Source: an uncultured Eubacteriales bacterium
GTDB lineage: Bacteria; Bacillota; Clostridia; Oscillospirales; Acutalibacteraceae
DNA: 13,365 nt
Direction of reading: 5' to 3'
Assembly: GCA_900316925.1 (NCBI GenBank)
Contig: ONEU01000098.1
Location: forward strand, 1 to 13,365
Of the stretch, positions 7,675-13,324 are shown in pieces; position 1 is the first letter of the stretch, and each line of letters starts with the position of its first letter. Under the pieces are notes generated by a model that saw nothing but the letters and a program-made list of their open reading frames with translations, ran no database searches and was not told the DNA's origin. Position numbers and translations under genes: made by a program.

Positions 7675-7716
7675 AGGCACAGTCACTCCGGACAGAGTTA
7701 CTGTGCCTGTTTTTTT
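7675..7716 (+). terminator. Intrinsic terminator of murA
   Basis: AGGCACAGT (7675-7683) pairs perfectly with ACTGTGCCT (7700-7708). After one mismatch the stem continues with ACT/AGT inside. A run of seven T follows at 7710-7716. It separates murA from the next gene. Confidence 0.92.
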
Positions 7717-7743
7717 AAAATGCCGTGAGTATGCGGCGGAATG

Positions 7744-7750
7744 AAAGGGG
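7744..7750 (+). promoter_or_regulatory. Ribosome binding site for the PH-domain repeat protein
   Basis: AAAGGGG sits eight bases before the ATG at 7759, in preference to the in-frame ATG at 7741, which has no comparable site before it. Confidence 0.6.
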
Positions 7751-7758
7751 ATGAAGCT

Positions 7759-8760
7759 ATGAAGAAGATGGAAGTTGATACGCTTGTTCCACCGTCGGAG
7801 AAGATCCTGTGGAAAGGGCAGCCGAACCGGAAGGGTCTGGTGCTGGAAAGCATCTTCAATCCCATGCTGATATTTGCTTTGATATGGCTTTTTTTTGACG
7901 GTATGGCAATGATTATGATTTCACAGTCCATGAAGCCCGATCCCAGCAAAGATGTACCGAATCCGGGATTTGAGGCATTTCTTCCGTATCTTCTGTTTTT
8001 TGCGGTTCATCTGATGCCGGTGTGGATTTATCTGGGGGGTATCATTTCTACCTTTGTCAAGGGCAAGAGAACCCACTATGTGCTCACCGATAAGGCAATG
8101 TATGTGTTTACGGGAGGCGTCCGGGAAAATACGCTCCGGCTGGGTTATCGGGATACGGAGTATATCAGCGTCAAGCGCGGGGTATTTGACAGAATGCTCA
8201 AGGTGGGAGACGTGGTGTTCCATCGGTACCATGCTGTCTACTCATCCAGCAGGAATACGCGCAGGTATGAGTCCGAGTTCAGGAATCTTGCGGAATACTC
8301 CGGAGTCTATCACATGGCGGTGAAGTTCCTGCAGCAGGAAAAGGAGCTCGCGGCAGAGCAGAAACAGGAGCGTGAGTCTTCCTCCTCCGGCTACGGTCAG
8401 AACTCCGGCTACGGACGGAATCCCGGTTACGGTCAGAATTTTGGCTTCGGTCAGAATCCCGGTTTCGGTCAGAATCCCAGTTTCGGTCAGAATCCCGGCT
8501 ACGGTCAGAACCCCGGCTACGGTCAGAACCCCGGTTTCGGTCAGAATCCCGGCTACGGTCAGAACCCCGGTTTCGGTAAGAATCCCGGCTACGGTCAGAA
8601 TCCCGGTTACGGTCAGAATCCCGGTTACGGTCAGAACCCCGGCTACGGTCAGACCCCCGGTTTCGGTCAGAACCCCGGTTACGGTCAGAACTCCGGAACA
8701 GACCAGAATATTGATTTCGGTCAGGATGACAGCTTCGGACAGGGCTTTATCGATCGGTAA
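7759..8760 (+). CDS. PH-domain membrane protein with a G-Y/F-G-Q-N-P repeat tail
   Basis: The 333-residue protein has three parts. First is an N-terminal segment with two TM helices (about 34-55 and 74-100). Second is a cytoplasmic bacterial PH-like domain (about 104-195) with the typical THYVLTDKAMYVFTGG strand pair and a later KVGDVVFHRY strand. Third is a low-complexity tail from 211: 17 hexapeptides (211-312) and a degenerate end (313-333). A Glu/Gln-rich, probably helical linker (about 190-206) joins them. The molecular role is unknown; bacterial PH domains of this class are usually membrane-protein modules without a defined ligand. The tail is nearly free of charge, with one Arg and one Lys in 102 residues, and is rich in Tyr, Phe, Gln, Asn and Gly, as in self-associating disordered proteins. 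The gene follows the murA terminator and lies 33 bases before the MBL hydrolase, so those two are probably one operon. No clear promoter is visible in 7717-7740. Confidence 0.85.
   Translation: MKKMEVDTLVPPSEKILWKGQPNRKGLVLESIFNPMLIFALIWLFFDGMAMIMISQSMKPDPSKDVPNPGFEAFLPYLLFFAVHLMPVWIYLGGIISTFVKGKRTHYVLTDKAMYVFTGGVRENTLRLGYRDTEYISVKRGVFDRMLKVGDVVFHRYHAVYSSSRNTRRYESEFRNLAEYSGVYHMAVKFLQQEKELAAEQKQERESSSSGYGQNSGYGRNPGYGQNFGFGQNPGFGQNPSFGQNPGYGQNPGYGQNPGFGQNPGYGQNPGFGKNPGYGQNPGYGQNPGYGQNPGYGQTPGFGQNPGYGQNSGTDQNIDFGQDDSFGQGFIDR
8389..8694 (+). repeat. 17 tandem 18-bp units encoding G-[YF]-G-Q-N-P
   Basis: In-frame units of exactly 18 bases run without interruption from 8389 to 8694. The aromatic position is Tyr (TAC) in 11 units and Phe (TTC) in six. 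Deviating units are 1 and 17 (end in Ser), 2 (Arg for Gln), 3 (ends in Phe), 6 (starts with Ser), 11 (Lys for Gln) and 15 (Thr for Asn). Synonymous changes (GGC/GGT, AAT/AAC) mark individual copies. Units 8-9 and 10-11 form a 36-bp Tyr/Phe alternation that differs only at the Lys codon of unit 11, suggesting duplication of pairs. Slippage should make copy number variable. Confidence 0.95.
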
Positions 8761-8793
8761 TGCGGTGAAGAAAAAGAAGGAAAGGTTGAGAGC

Positions 8794-9585
8794 ATGACAA
8801 GACTGTGTCCGCTGTTCAGCGGCAGCTCGGGAAACAGCTACTATGTGGGAAGCGGTGACCACGGGATTCTCGTGGACTGCGGCAGAAATGCCAAACAGCT
8901 GGAACTGGCACTATTGGCCAACGGACTGGATGTGAAGTCACTGCGGGCGGTGTTCATCACCCATGAGCACGTTGACCACGCCAGCGGACTGCGGGTATTT
9001 GCCTCGCGGTACAAGCTGAAGGTCTATGCGTCCGTGGGTACGATCACGGCGCTGGCGGAGAAGGGGCTTATCAACGATAAGGTGGATATCAGTCCCATTA
9101 CGGAAGAAGGTGTGTCGGAGGCAGGGATGTTCGTTAAGCCCTTTCACATCTCGCATGACTGCCGGGAGGGCTACGGCTACACCGTGGAGACCTCTGACGG
9201 CAGAAAAACCGCCTTTGCAACCGATACCGGTGTGGTGACGGATGAGATACGGTCTGCGCTGCACGGCTGTGACACGGTGGTGCTGGAATCCAACCATGAT
9301 GTCGGAATGCTGCGCTGCGGCGGGTATCCCTATATTCTGAAGAAGAGGATTTTATCGGATGTGGGACACCTCTCGAATGAGCTGTGTGCCCAGACGGCGG
9401 TGGAACTGGTCAGAAACGGCACGACGCGTCTGCTGCTGGCGCATCTCAGCAAGGAGAACAATATCCCGGAGCTTGCCAGACAGGCGACGCTCTGTGAACT
9501 GGAGCAGAACCGCATGAAGCAGGATATTGACTTTCTGCTGACGGTTGTCCCCGAAAGCTATACCGCAGGAAGTATGATCTATTAA
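8794..9585 (+). CDS. MBL-fold metallo-hydrolase, YycJ/WalJ-like
   Basis: This is a cytoplasmic beta-lactamase-fold hydrolase of the YycJ/WalJ (VicX) group, which accompanies the WalRK system in Bacilli and has been linked to DNA-end processing and cell-wall control. The exact substrate is not settled. The 263-residue protein opens with the group signature LFSGSSGNSYYV (7-18) and LVDCG (26-30). The metal site THEHVDH (56-62) supplies His57, His59, Asp61 and His62. Further ligands are likely in FATDTG (Asp144), ESNHD (His168) and LLLAHLSKENN (His217). AAAGG at 8781-8785 precedes the ATG by eight bases. No walK or walR gene is present nearby, so a role in that pathway is only by family analogy. 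It is followed by a terminator and then rlmH, a neighbour also found near yycJ in Bacillus. Confidence 0.9.
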   Translation: MTRLCPLFSGSSGNSYYVGSGDHGILVDCGRNAKQLELALLANGLDVKSLRAVFITHEHVDHASGLRVFASRYKLKVYASVGTITALAEKGLINDKVDISPITEEGVSEAGMFVKPFHISHDCREGYGYTVETSDGRKTAFATDTGVVTDEIRSALHGCDTVVLESNHDVGMLRCGGYPYILKKRILSDVGHLSNELCAQTAVELVRNGTTRLLLAHLSKENNIPELARQATLCELEQNRMKQDIDFLLTVVPESYTAGSMIY

Positions 9586-9590
9586 AAACG

Positions 9591-9627
9591 ATACCGTATA
9601 GGCGGCTGCCGTCTGTACGGTATTTTT
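9591..9627 (+). terminator. Intrinsic terminator between the MBL gene and rlmH
   Basis: ATACCGTA (9591-9598) pairs with TACGGTAT (9616-9623). An inner GGC/GCC stem lies in the loop, and the second arm runs into five T (9623-9627). It begins six bases after the MBL stop. The T-tract is short, so read-through into rlmH is possible; no separate promoter for rlmH is obvious in the 30 bases that remain. Confidence 0.75.
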
Positions 9628-9657
9628 GGGTACGGTGAAAAGAGGAGAGGACAGAAA

Positions 9658-10140
9658 ATGCTGAATGTAACGATCATCTGTGTAGGGAAACTCAAGGAAA
9701 AATACTGGACGGACGCTTGTTTGGAGTATGCCAAGCGGCTGCGGAGTTTTTGCAGCTTTCAGATCGTGGAGGTAGAGGAAGAGAAGCTGCCTGACGCGCC
9801 ATCACCGGCGCAGATCCGGAACACTCTGGAGAAGGAGGGAAAACGGATTCTGGGGAAGCTTCCCAAGGGCGCCAGACTGATAGCACTGTGCATTGAGGGG
9901 AAGCAGAGAAGCTCGCCGGAACTGGCAAAGCTGCTGTCCGATCTTGCGGTGGAGGGATGCAGCCATGCGGCGTTTGTCATCGGGGGTTCGTGGGGCCTGT
10001 CAGACGAGGTAAAGGCTGCCGCTTCCGTGAAGCTCTCCATGTCGGAGATGACCTTTCCGCACCAACTGGCGAGAGTCATGCTATGTGAGCAGATTTACAG
10101 AGCCTTTCAGATCAGCAGCGGCGGCAAGTACCATAAATAG
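9658..10140 (+). CDS. rlmH: 23S rRNA (pseudouridine-1915-N3)-methyltransferase
   Basis: RlmH is a SPOUT-class (alpha/beta knot) methyltransferase that uses SAM to methylate pseudouridine 1915 in helix 69 of 23S rRNA on assembled ribosomes. The 160-residue length is family-typical. Motifs are LCIEGKQRSSPELA (77-90), the SAM-knot segment FVIGGSWGLS (106-115), then LSMSEMTFPHQLARVMLCEQIYRAF (126-150) and the terminal YHK (158-160). Trp112 replaces the more common Leu or Phe in GGSxGLS. The start is ATG with GAGGAGAGG at 9642-9650. This is the gene called orfX in staphylococci, whose 3' end is the SCC integration site. I see no duplicated 3' end or recombinase gene here. Confidence 0.96.
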   Translation: MLNVTIICVGKLKEKYWTDACLEYAKRLRSFCSFQIVEVEEEKLPDAPSPAQIRNTLEKEGKRILGKLPKGARLIALCIEGKQRSSPELAKLLSDLAVEGCSHAAFVIGGSWGLSDEVKAAASVKLSMSEMTFPHQLARVMLCEQIYRAFQISSGGKYHK

Positions 10141-10221
10141 TGACTGCTCCACCGAAATAGATGATCAGTTTTTGCTTACCGATTGCTGCAAGGTTTATCC
10201 CTCAGCGAATTTTGGAAAGGG

Positions 10222-10267
10222 GTCCGGGGAAAACCTTTTTTTCGCCAGAAAAAGGTTTTCCCTGGGA
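10222..10267. repeat. Near-perfect 20-bp palindrome in the rlmH-ABC gap
   Basis: GGGAAAACCTTTTT (10227-10240) is perfectly complementary to 10249-10262. The stem extends outward by two C-G pairs and two G-T wobbles (10223-10226 with 10263-10266), and inward by T-A and T-G pairs closing on a CGCC loop. No T-run follows the second arm, so it is not a standard terminator. It lies 86 bases after rlmH and about 45 bases before the -35 box of the ABC promoter. Its form resembles short dispersed intergenic palindromes (REP or MITE-like), which cannot be tested within one window. Apart from this hairpin and the promoter after it, I see nothing in the 10141-10312 stretch. Confidence 0.7.
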
Positions 10268-10312
10268 ACTGGCGGGTCAAAAGTGACTTCCGTGCGGAGA
10301 AATTCCGAGGGG

Positions 10313-10340
10313 TTGAATTTTTTGGGGGGTATGGTATAAT
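10313..10340 (+). promoter_or_regulatory. Extended -10 promoter of the ABC transporter operon
   Basis: TTGAAT (10313-10318) and a perfect TATAAT (10335-10340) are 16 bases apart, with TG at 10332-10333 giving an extended -10. Transcription should begin near 10347. The in-frame ATGs at 10183 and 10339 therefore cannot be used, which supports the ATG at 10405. The spacer contains six consecutive G (10324-10329). Confidence 0.8.
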
Positions 10341-10369
10341 GGGGGAGAATAAAAAAGAAAGGAGTGTGT

Positions 10370-10400
10370 CCGACAGCGATGGAGCTGTCGGCAGAGGTGA
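10370..10400 (+). promoter_or_regulatory. Leader stem-loop next to the ABC ribosome binding site
   Basis: CCGACAGC (10370-10377) and GCTGTCGG (10384-10391) form a perfect 8-bp stem with a six-base loop. It ends one base before the Shine-Dalgarno AGAGGTGA (10393-10400) of the ATPase gene at 10405. A second strong Shine-Dalgarno, AAAGGAG (10357-10363), lies before the hairpin. Placement suggests an effect on translation initiation, which is inference. Confidence 0.5.
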
Positions 10401-10404
10401 TACG

Positions 10405-11319
10405 ATGGAATATGTGATCACGACTGATAAGCTCACCAAGAAGTTCGGCAAGAAGTCTGCTGTGCTGGATGTGGATATCCGGGTGCGAGAGGGTGAGATT
10501 TACGGTCTCATCGGCAGGAACGGTGCCGGTAAGACTACCATTATGAGAATGCTCAGCGGCTTGGCAAGACCGACCTCGGGCAGCTATTCCCTGTTCGGAA
10601 AAAGCGGGGAGGAAGCCCGAAGGGAAATGAGAAGTGTGGGGGTGTTGATTGAATCCCCCGGCGTGTTTCAGAAGATGAGTGCCTATGATAACCTCAAACT
10701 CAAATGCCTGGCGCTGGGCGTCGAGAAACCCGGTTATATCGAAGGCCTGCTGGAACTGGTAGGTCTGCAGAATGTGGGAAAGCTCGCTGTCAAGCGGTTC
10801 TCGCTGGGTATGAAGCAGCGTCTGGGCATTGCGCTGGCACTGGTTGGCGACCCCAGGCTCATTATCCTGGATGAGCCGATCAACGGCCTTGATCCCCAGG
10901 GTATCGTGGAGGTCAGAAAGATTCTCGCACATCTCCGTGACGATAAGAAAATCACTGTGATGATCTCCAGTCACATTCTGGAGGAGCTCGGCAAGCTGGC
11001 GGATTCCTACGGCATCATTCACGAGGGTAAGCTGATTGACGAGTTCACCAACGAGGAGATCCACAAGCGTACCGGCGTGTATACCCTCATTCAAACGGAT
11101 AATAACCGGAAGGCGCTGGAGCTTGTCAATAAGATGGGCTTTGAGAAGGTGGAGATCGACCAGGACAACTGTCTGCGTATCGGCGAGGAACTCACCCGTG
11201 AGAAGGATGTCGTGCGCAAGCTGGTGGAAAACGACATCTTTGTAAAAGAAGTCCGGCTTTCCAGCTTCTCGCTGGAGGACTATTATCTGAGTGTGACAGG
11301 AGGTGCTGAACGTGCGTAA
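10405..11319 (+). CDS. ABC transporter ATP-binding protein, BcrA-like ABC-2 exporter type
   Basis: This is the cytoplasmic ATPase subunit that would power the permease encoded next. The 304-residue protein has Walker A GRNGAGKT (37-44), a Q-loop region replaced by IESPGVF (82-88), signature FSLGMKQRL (132-140), Walker B LIILDEP (152-158) with catalytic Glu157, the D-loop NGLDP (160-164) and H-loop His190 (SSHIL). The signature SLGMKQ and the ESP motif are usual in the BcrA/lantibiotic-immunity group of ABC-2 ATPases. A C-terminal accessory region (about 215-304) follows. The start at 10405 is set by AGAGGTGA and the promoter position. It overlaps the permease by eight bases. Export of a peptide antibiotic or another amphiphile is plausible, but no biosynthetic or sensor-kinase genes adjoin, so the substrate is unknown. 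Confidence 0.92.
   Translation: MEYVITTDKLTKKFGKKSAVLDVDIRVREGEIYGLIGRNGAGKTTIMRMLSGLARPTSGSYSLFGKSGEEARREMRSVGVLIESPGVFQKMSAYDNLKLKCLALGVEKPGYIEGLLELVGLQNVGKLAVKRFSLGMKQRLGIALALVGDPRLIILDEPINGLDPQGIVEVRKILAHLRDDKKITVMISSHILEELGKLADSYGIIHEGKLIDEFTNEEIHKRTGVYTLIQTDNNRKALELVNKMGFEKVEIDQDNCLRIGEELTREKDVVRKLVENDIFVKEVRLSSFSLEDYYLSVTGGAERA
11298..11305 (+). promoter_or_regulatory. Ribosome binding site fixing the GTG start of the permease
   Basis: AGGAGGTG is a near-complete Shine-Dalgarno, with AGGAGG eight bases before the GTG at 11312. The in-frame GTG at 11303 lies within this site and is therefore excluded as the start. Confidence 0.8.
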
Positions 11320-12103
11320 TCTGTTGAGAATGGACCTCTACCGCATGGTGAGGCAGAAAACACTATGGCTTTTCAGCGGCATCATCTTTGTAATGACCTT
11401 TGCCGCCCCGCTGTTGACCAGACTGTTTACCACCCTGTTGATGGGGCTGGCCGGAGAAGAGTCTGTGACATTTGACCCCATCCCCTTGTCTACCATCCTG
11501 AGAGCACCCTTTGGCGGACTGACATCGCTGCTGGTATTTTTTACCGTATTTTCGGCAGTCTTTTTCTACGCCGATCTCAGCCACGGGTATATCAAGAATC
11601 TGGCAGGACATTTCCCGCGGATCAGTATGCTGTCCGTTTCCAAATTTGTGGTGATCCTGCTGCCGATGACGATCATGTTTTTTGTAGCGCTGCTGGGTTC
11701 CCTGCTGGGGAATCTGATTGCCTTCGGGATAGACTTTGATGACAGTATCGGCAACGGAGTTCTGGAATTTCTCACGAAAATGCTGATGGCCTGGGCGGTC
11801 GTCTCGGTGGTGCTGCTGTTTTCCGCCGGTATCCGCAACAAGACCCTCGGTATCATCCTGGGTGTATTCCTGGGTGCCGGAATGATGACGATTCTGTACG
11901 TTCCCATCAATCTTGTGTTCCAGAAGCTCTTCAAGATGGAGAATTTCTTCGTCAACAACTACCTGCCCGATCAGCTCCTCACACTTGCGAATATGGAGCA
12001 GTACGGAGTCAACCTGCTCAACGGTGTGATTTCATCCGTGATTATTATTATTTTATGTGTGGCGCTGACGATGCTTCTGAACAGCAAAAAGGATATCAAA
12101 TAA
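11312..12103 (+). CDS. ABC-2 type transporter permease, six TM
   Basis: This is the membrane partner of the preceding ATPase. The 263-residue protein shows about six hydrophobic helices: roughly 17-38, 66-86, 111-138, 152-172, 176-200 and 235-256. A short amphipathic N-terminus (RNLLRMDLYRMVRQKTLWLF) is typical of ABC-2 permeases such as BcrB or the lantibiotic-immunity permeases. The loop between helices 1 and 2 (about 39-65) and the segment at 206-232 are the main non-membrane parts. The protein ends with a lysine-rich cytoplasmic tail (NSKKDIK). GTG at 11312 is the start, coupled to the ATPase stop through an eight-base overlap. A terminator follows 10 bases after the stop, so the operon has two genes only. 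Sequence alone does not show the substrate. Confidence 0.9.
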   Translation: MRNLLRMDLYRMVRQKTLWLFSGIIFVMTFAAPLLTRLFTTLLMGLAGEESVTFDPIPLSTILRAPFGGLTSLLVFFTVFSAVFFYADLSHGYIKNLAGHFPRISMLSVSKFVVILLPMTIMFFVALLGSLLGNLIAFGIDFDDSIGNGVLEFLTKMLMAWAVVSVVLLFSAGIRNKTLGIILGVFLGAGMMTILYVPINLVFQKLFKMENFFVNNYLPDQLLTLANMEQYGVNLLNGVISSVIIIILCVALTMLLNSKKDIK

Positions 12104-12112
12104 ACTTTACGC

Positions 12113-12150
12113 AGCCGGATGCTTTGTCATCCGGCTTTTGTTATTTTATT
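12113..12150 (+). terminator. Intrinsic terminator of the ABC operon
   Basis: AGCCGGATG (12113-12121) and CATCCGGCT (12128-12136) form a perfect nine-pair stem with a six-base loop, followed by the T-rich tail TTTTGTTATTTTATT. Confidence 0.92.
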
Positions 12151-12241
12151 GTGATAATTACCATGAAAGTAAGGCAGTAATTGTATAAGTAAATGAAATT
12201 TTAAATTTTTTTTAAATTCCCTTTTAAAAAATTGTGCAATA

Positions 12242-12250
12242 TGATATAAT
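12242..12250 (+). promoter_or_regulatory. Extended -10 promoter of the sugar kinase gene
   Basis: TGATATAAT combines a TG extension with a perfect TATAAT (12245-12250). The -35 region about 17 bases upstream (near 12222-12227) is only a loose match. Long A/T tracts at 12195-12232 could act as an UP element. Transcription would start near 12257, giving a leader of about 30 bases with AGGAGG at 12273-12278. Confidence 0.65.
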
Positions 12251-12287
12251 GTTTTTTATAGAAAATCTTTTTAGGAGGAATCGTAAT

Positions 12288-13241
12288 ATGTATTATCTCG
12301 GTATAGATCTTGGCGGTACCAATATCGTTGCCGGCGTTGTTGACGAGGACGGCAATGTAATCGTGAAGGCAAGCTGCAAAACCAACGTGCCCCGTCCCCA
12401 GGAGGCCATCTGTGATGATATGGCTGCCGTGGCGATGAAGGCTCTGGAGAGTGCCGGTCTGACCAAGAACGACATCAACTATGTAGGCATCGGTGCACCC
12501 GGCGCAGTCAATGCCAGCACCGGCGTGATCGAATTTACGAACAACTTCCAGTTCCACAACTGGGAGATTTCCCGTATGATGCAGGAGCGTCTGGACATGG
12601 AGATCTATGTAGAGAACGATGCCAACGCAGCTGCTTATGGTGAGTTTGTCGTAGGCGCAGCAAAAGATGCGAATGATGCGGTAGTCATCACACTCGGCAC
12701 GGGTGTCGGCGGCGGCATCATCATTGACGGCATGATTTACAGCGGCTCGAACTATGCCGGCGCAGAGCTGGGACACATTGTCATCCAGCACGGCGGACGT
12801 CAGTGCACCTGCGGCAGAAAAGGCTGTTGGGAGGCATATTCCTCTGCTACCGGTCTGATCAACATGACCAAGGAAGCCATCATCAATCCCTACAACCGCA
12901 ATTCCATTCTGTATCAGATGATTGACGGTGACACCACGAAGATCACCGGCAAGACTGCTTTTGATGCCATGGAGAAGGGCTGTGAGATCGGCAAGGCCAT
13001 TGTAGACGCCTACATATCCTATCTGGGCTGCGGCATTGTCAATATCATCAACATCTTCCAGCCGGAGATCCTCTGCATTGGCGGCGGCGTCAGCAGACAG
13101 GGTGACGTTTTGCTCCAGCCGATCAGAAAGATTGTTGAGATGGAGCGTTACACCAAGCACAACAGCAAGCAGACCGAAGTATGTCTCTGCAAGCTCGGCA
13201 ACGATGCCGGTATCATTGGTGCAGCCTTCCTCGGCAAATAA
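12288..13241 (+). CDS. ROK family sugar kinase, probable glucokinase
   Basis: This kinase is predicted to phosphorylate glucose to glucose-6-phosphate in the cytoplasm. The 317-residue protein shows the N-terminal phosphate-binding motif LGIDLGGTNI (4-13), GIGAPGAVN (68-76), catalytic Asp111 in VENDANAAAYGE, and TLGTGVGGG (135-143). The ROK signature follows: GAELGH (158-163) and CTCGRKGCWE (173-182), where His and three Cys bind structural zinc. IGGGVS near the C-terminus completes the ATP site. It has no N-terminal DNA-binding domain, so it is a kinase rather than a ROK repressor. Specificity for glucose over mannose, allose or GlcNAc is inferred from overall resemblance to Gram-positive GlcK. 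The ATG at 12288 has AGGAGG nine bases upstream. An in-frame upstream start at 12234 would lie before the predicted promoter and is rejected. Confidence 0.9.
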   Translation: MYYLGIDLGGTNIVAGVVDEDGNVIVKASCKTNVPRPQEAICDDMAAVAMKALESAGLTKNDINYVGIGAPGAVNASTGVIEFTNNFQFHNWEISRMMQERLDMEIYVENDANAAAYGEFVVGAAKDANDAVVITLGTGVGGGIIIDGMIYSGSNYAGAELGHIVIQHGGRQCTCGRKGCWEAYSSATGLINMTKEAIINPYNRNSILYQMIDGDTTKITGKTAFDAMEKGCEIGKAIVDAYISYLGCGIVNIINIFQPEILCIGGGVSRQGDVLLQPIRKIVEMERYTKHNSKQTEVCLCKLGNDAGIIGAAFLGK

Positions 13242-13278
13242 TTTCCATCGCTTACAAGTTTTGTATACCTTTCTAAAA

Positions 13279-13324
13279 CGCAAAAGGTCTCTGTTGCCCT
13301 CCCCGGCATCAGAGACCTTTTGCG
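13279..13324. terminator. Strong hairpin after the sugar kinase, probable terminator
   Basis: CGCAAAAGGTCTCTG (13279-13293) is perfectly complementary to 13310-13324. An inner TGCC/GGCA stem (13295-13298 with 13305-13308) shortens the loop to six bases. On the + strand the stem GGTCTCTG/CAGAGACC is followed by TTTT and then GC-rich bases. On the - strand TTTT also occurs, followed soon after by another TTTT. It may work in both directions. I see nothing further in 13325-13365. Confidence 0.6.

Noticed and set aside
8242..8862. Repetitive reverse-strand frame (Leu-Thr-Val/Glu-Thr/Ala-Gly repeats) and a +1-frame forward repeat protein over the 18-bp array
   Set aside because: An 18-bp repeat with no stop stays open in other frames automatically. 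Only the 7759 frame continues a membrane and PH domain and has a ribosome binding site.
10100..10160. SCC-type attachment site at the 3' end of rlmH
   Set aside because: Integration of staphylococcal cassettes at orfX made this worth checking, but no duplicate of the rlmH end, no terminal repeats and no recombinase gene are visible.
10183..10404. 74-codon N-terminal extension of the ABC ATPase
   Set aside because: It runs through the palindrome and the promoter at 10313-10340, so it is not in the transcript. Homologous ATPases begin near the residue encoded at 10405.
12201..13283. Open reverse-strand frame of 360 codons opposite the ROK kinase
   Set aside because: It is a shadow of the kinase gene, whose motifs are unmistakable on the forward strand. 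The reverse frame also runs through the kinase promoter region.
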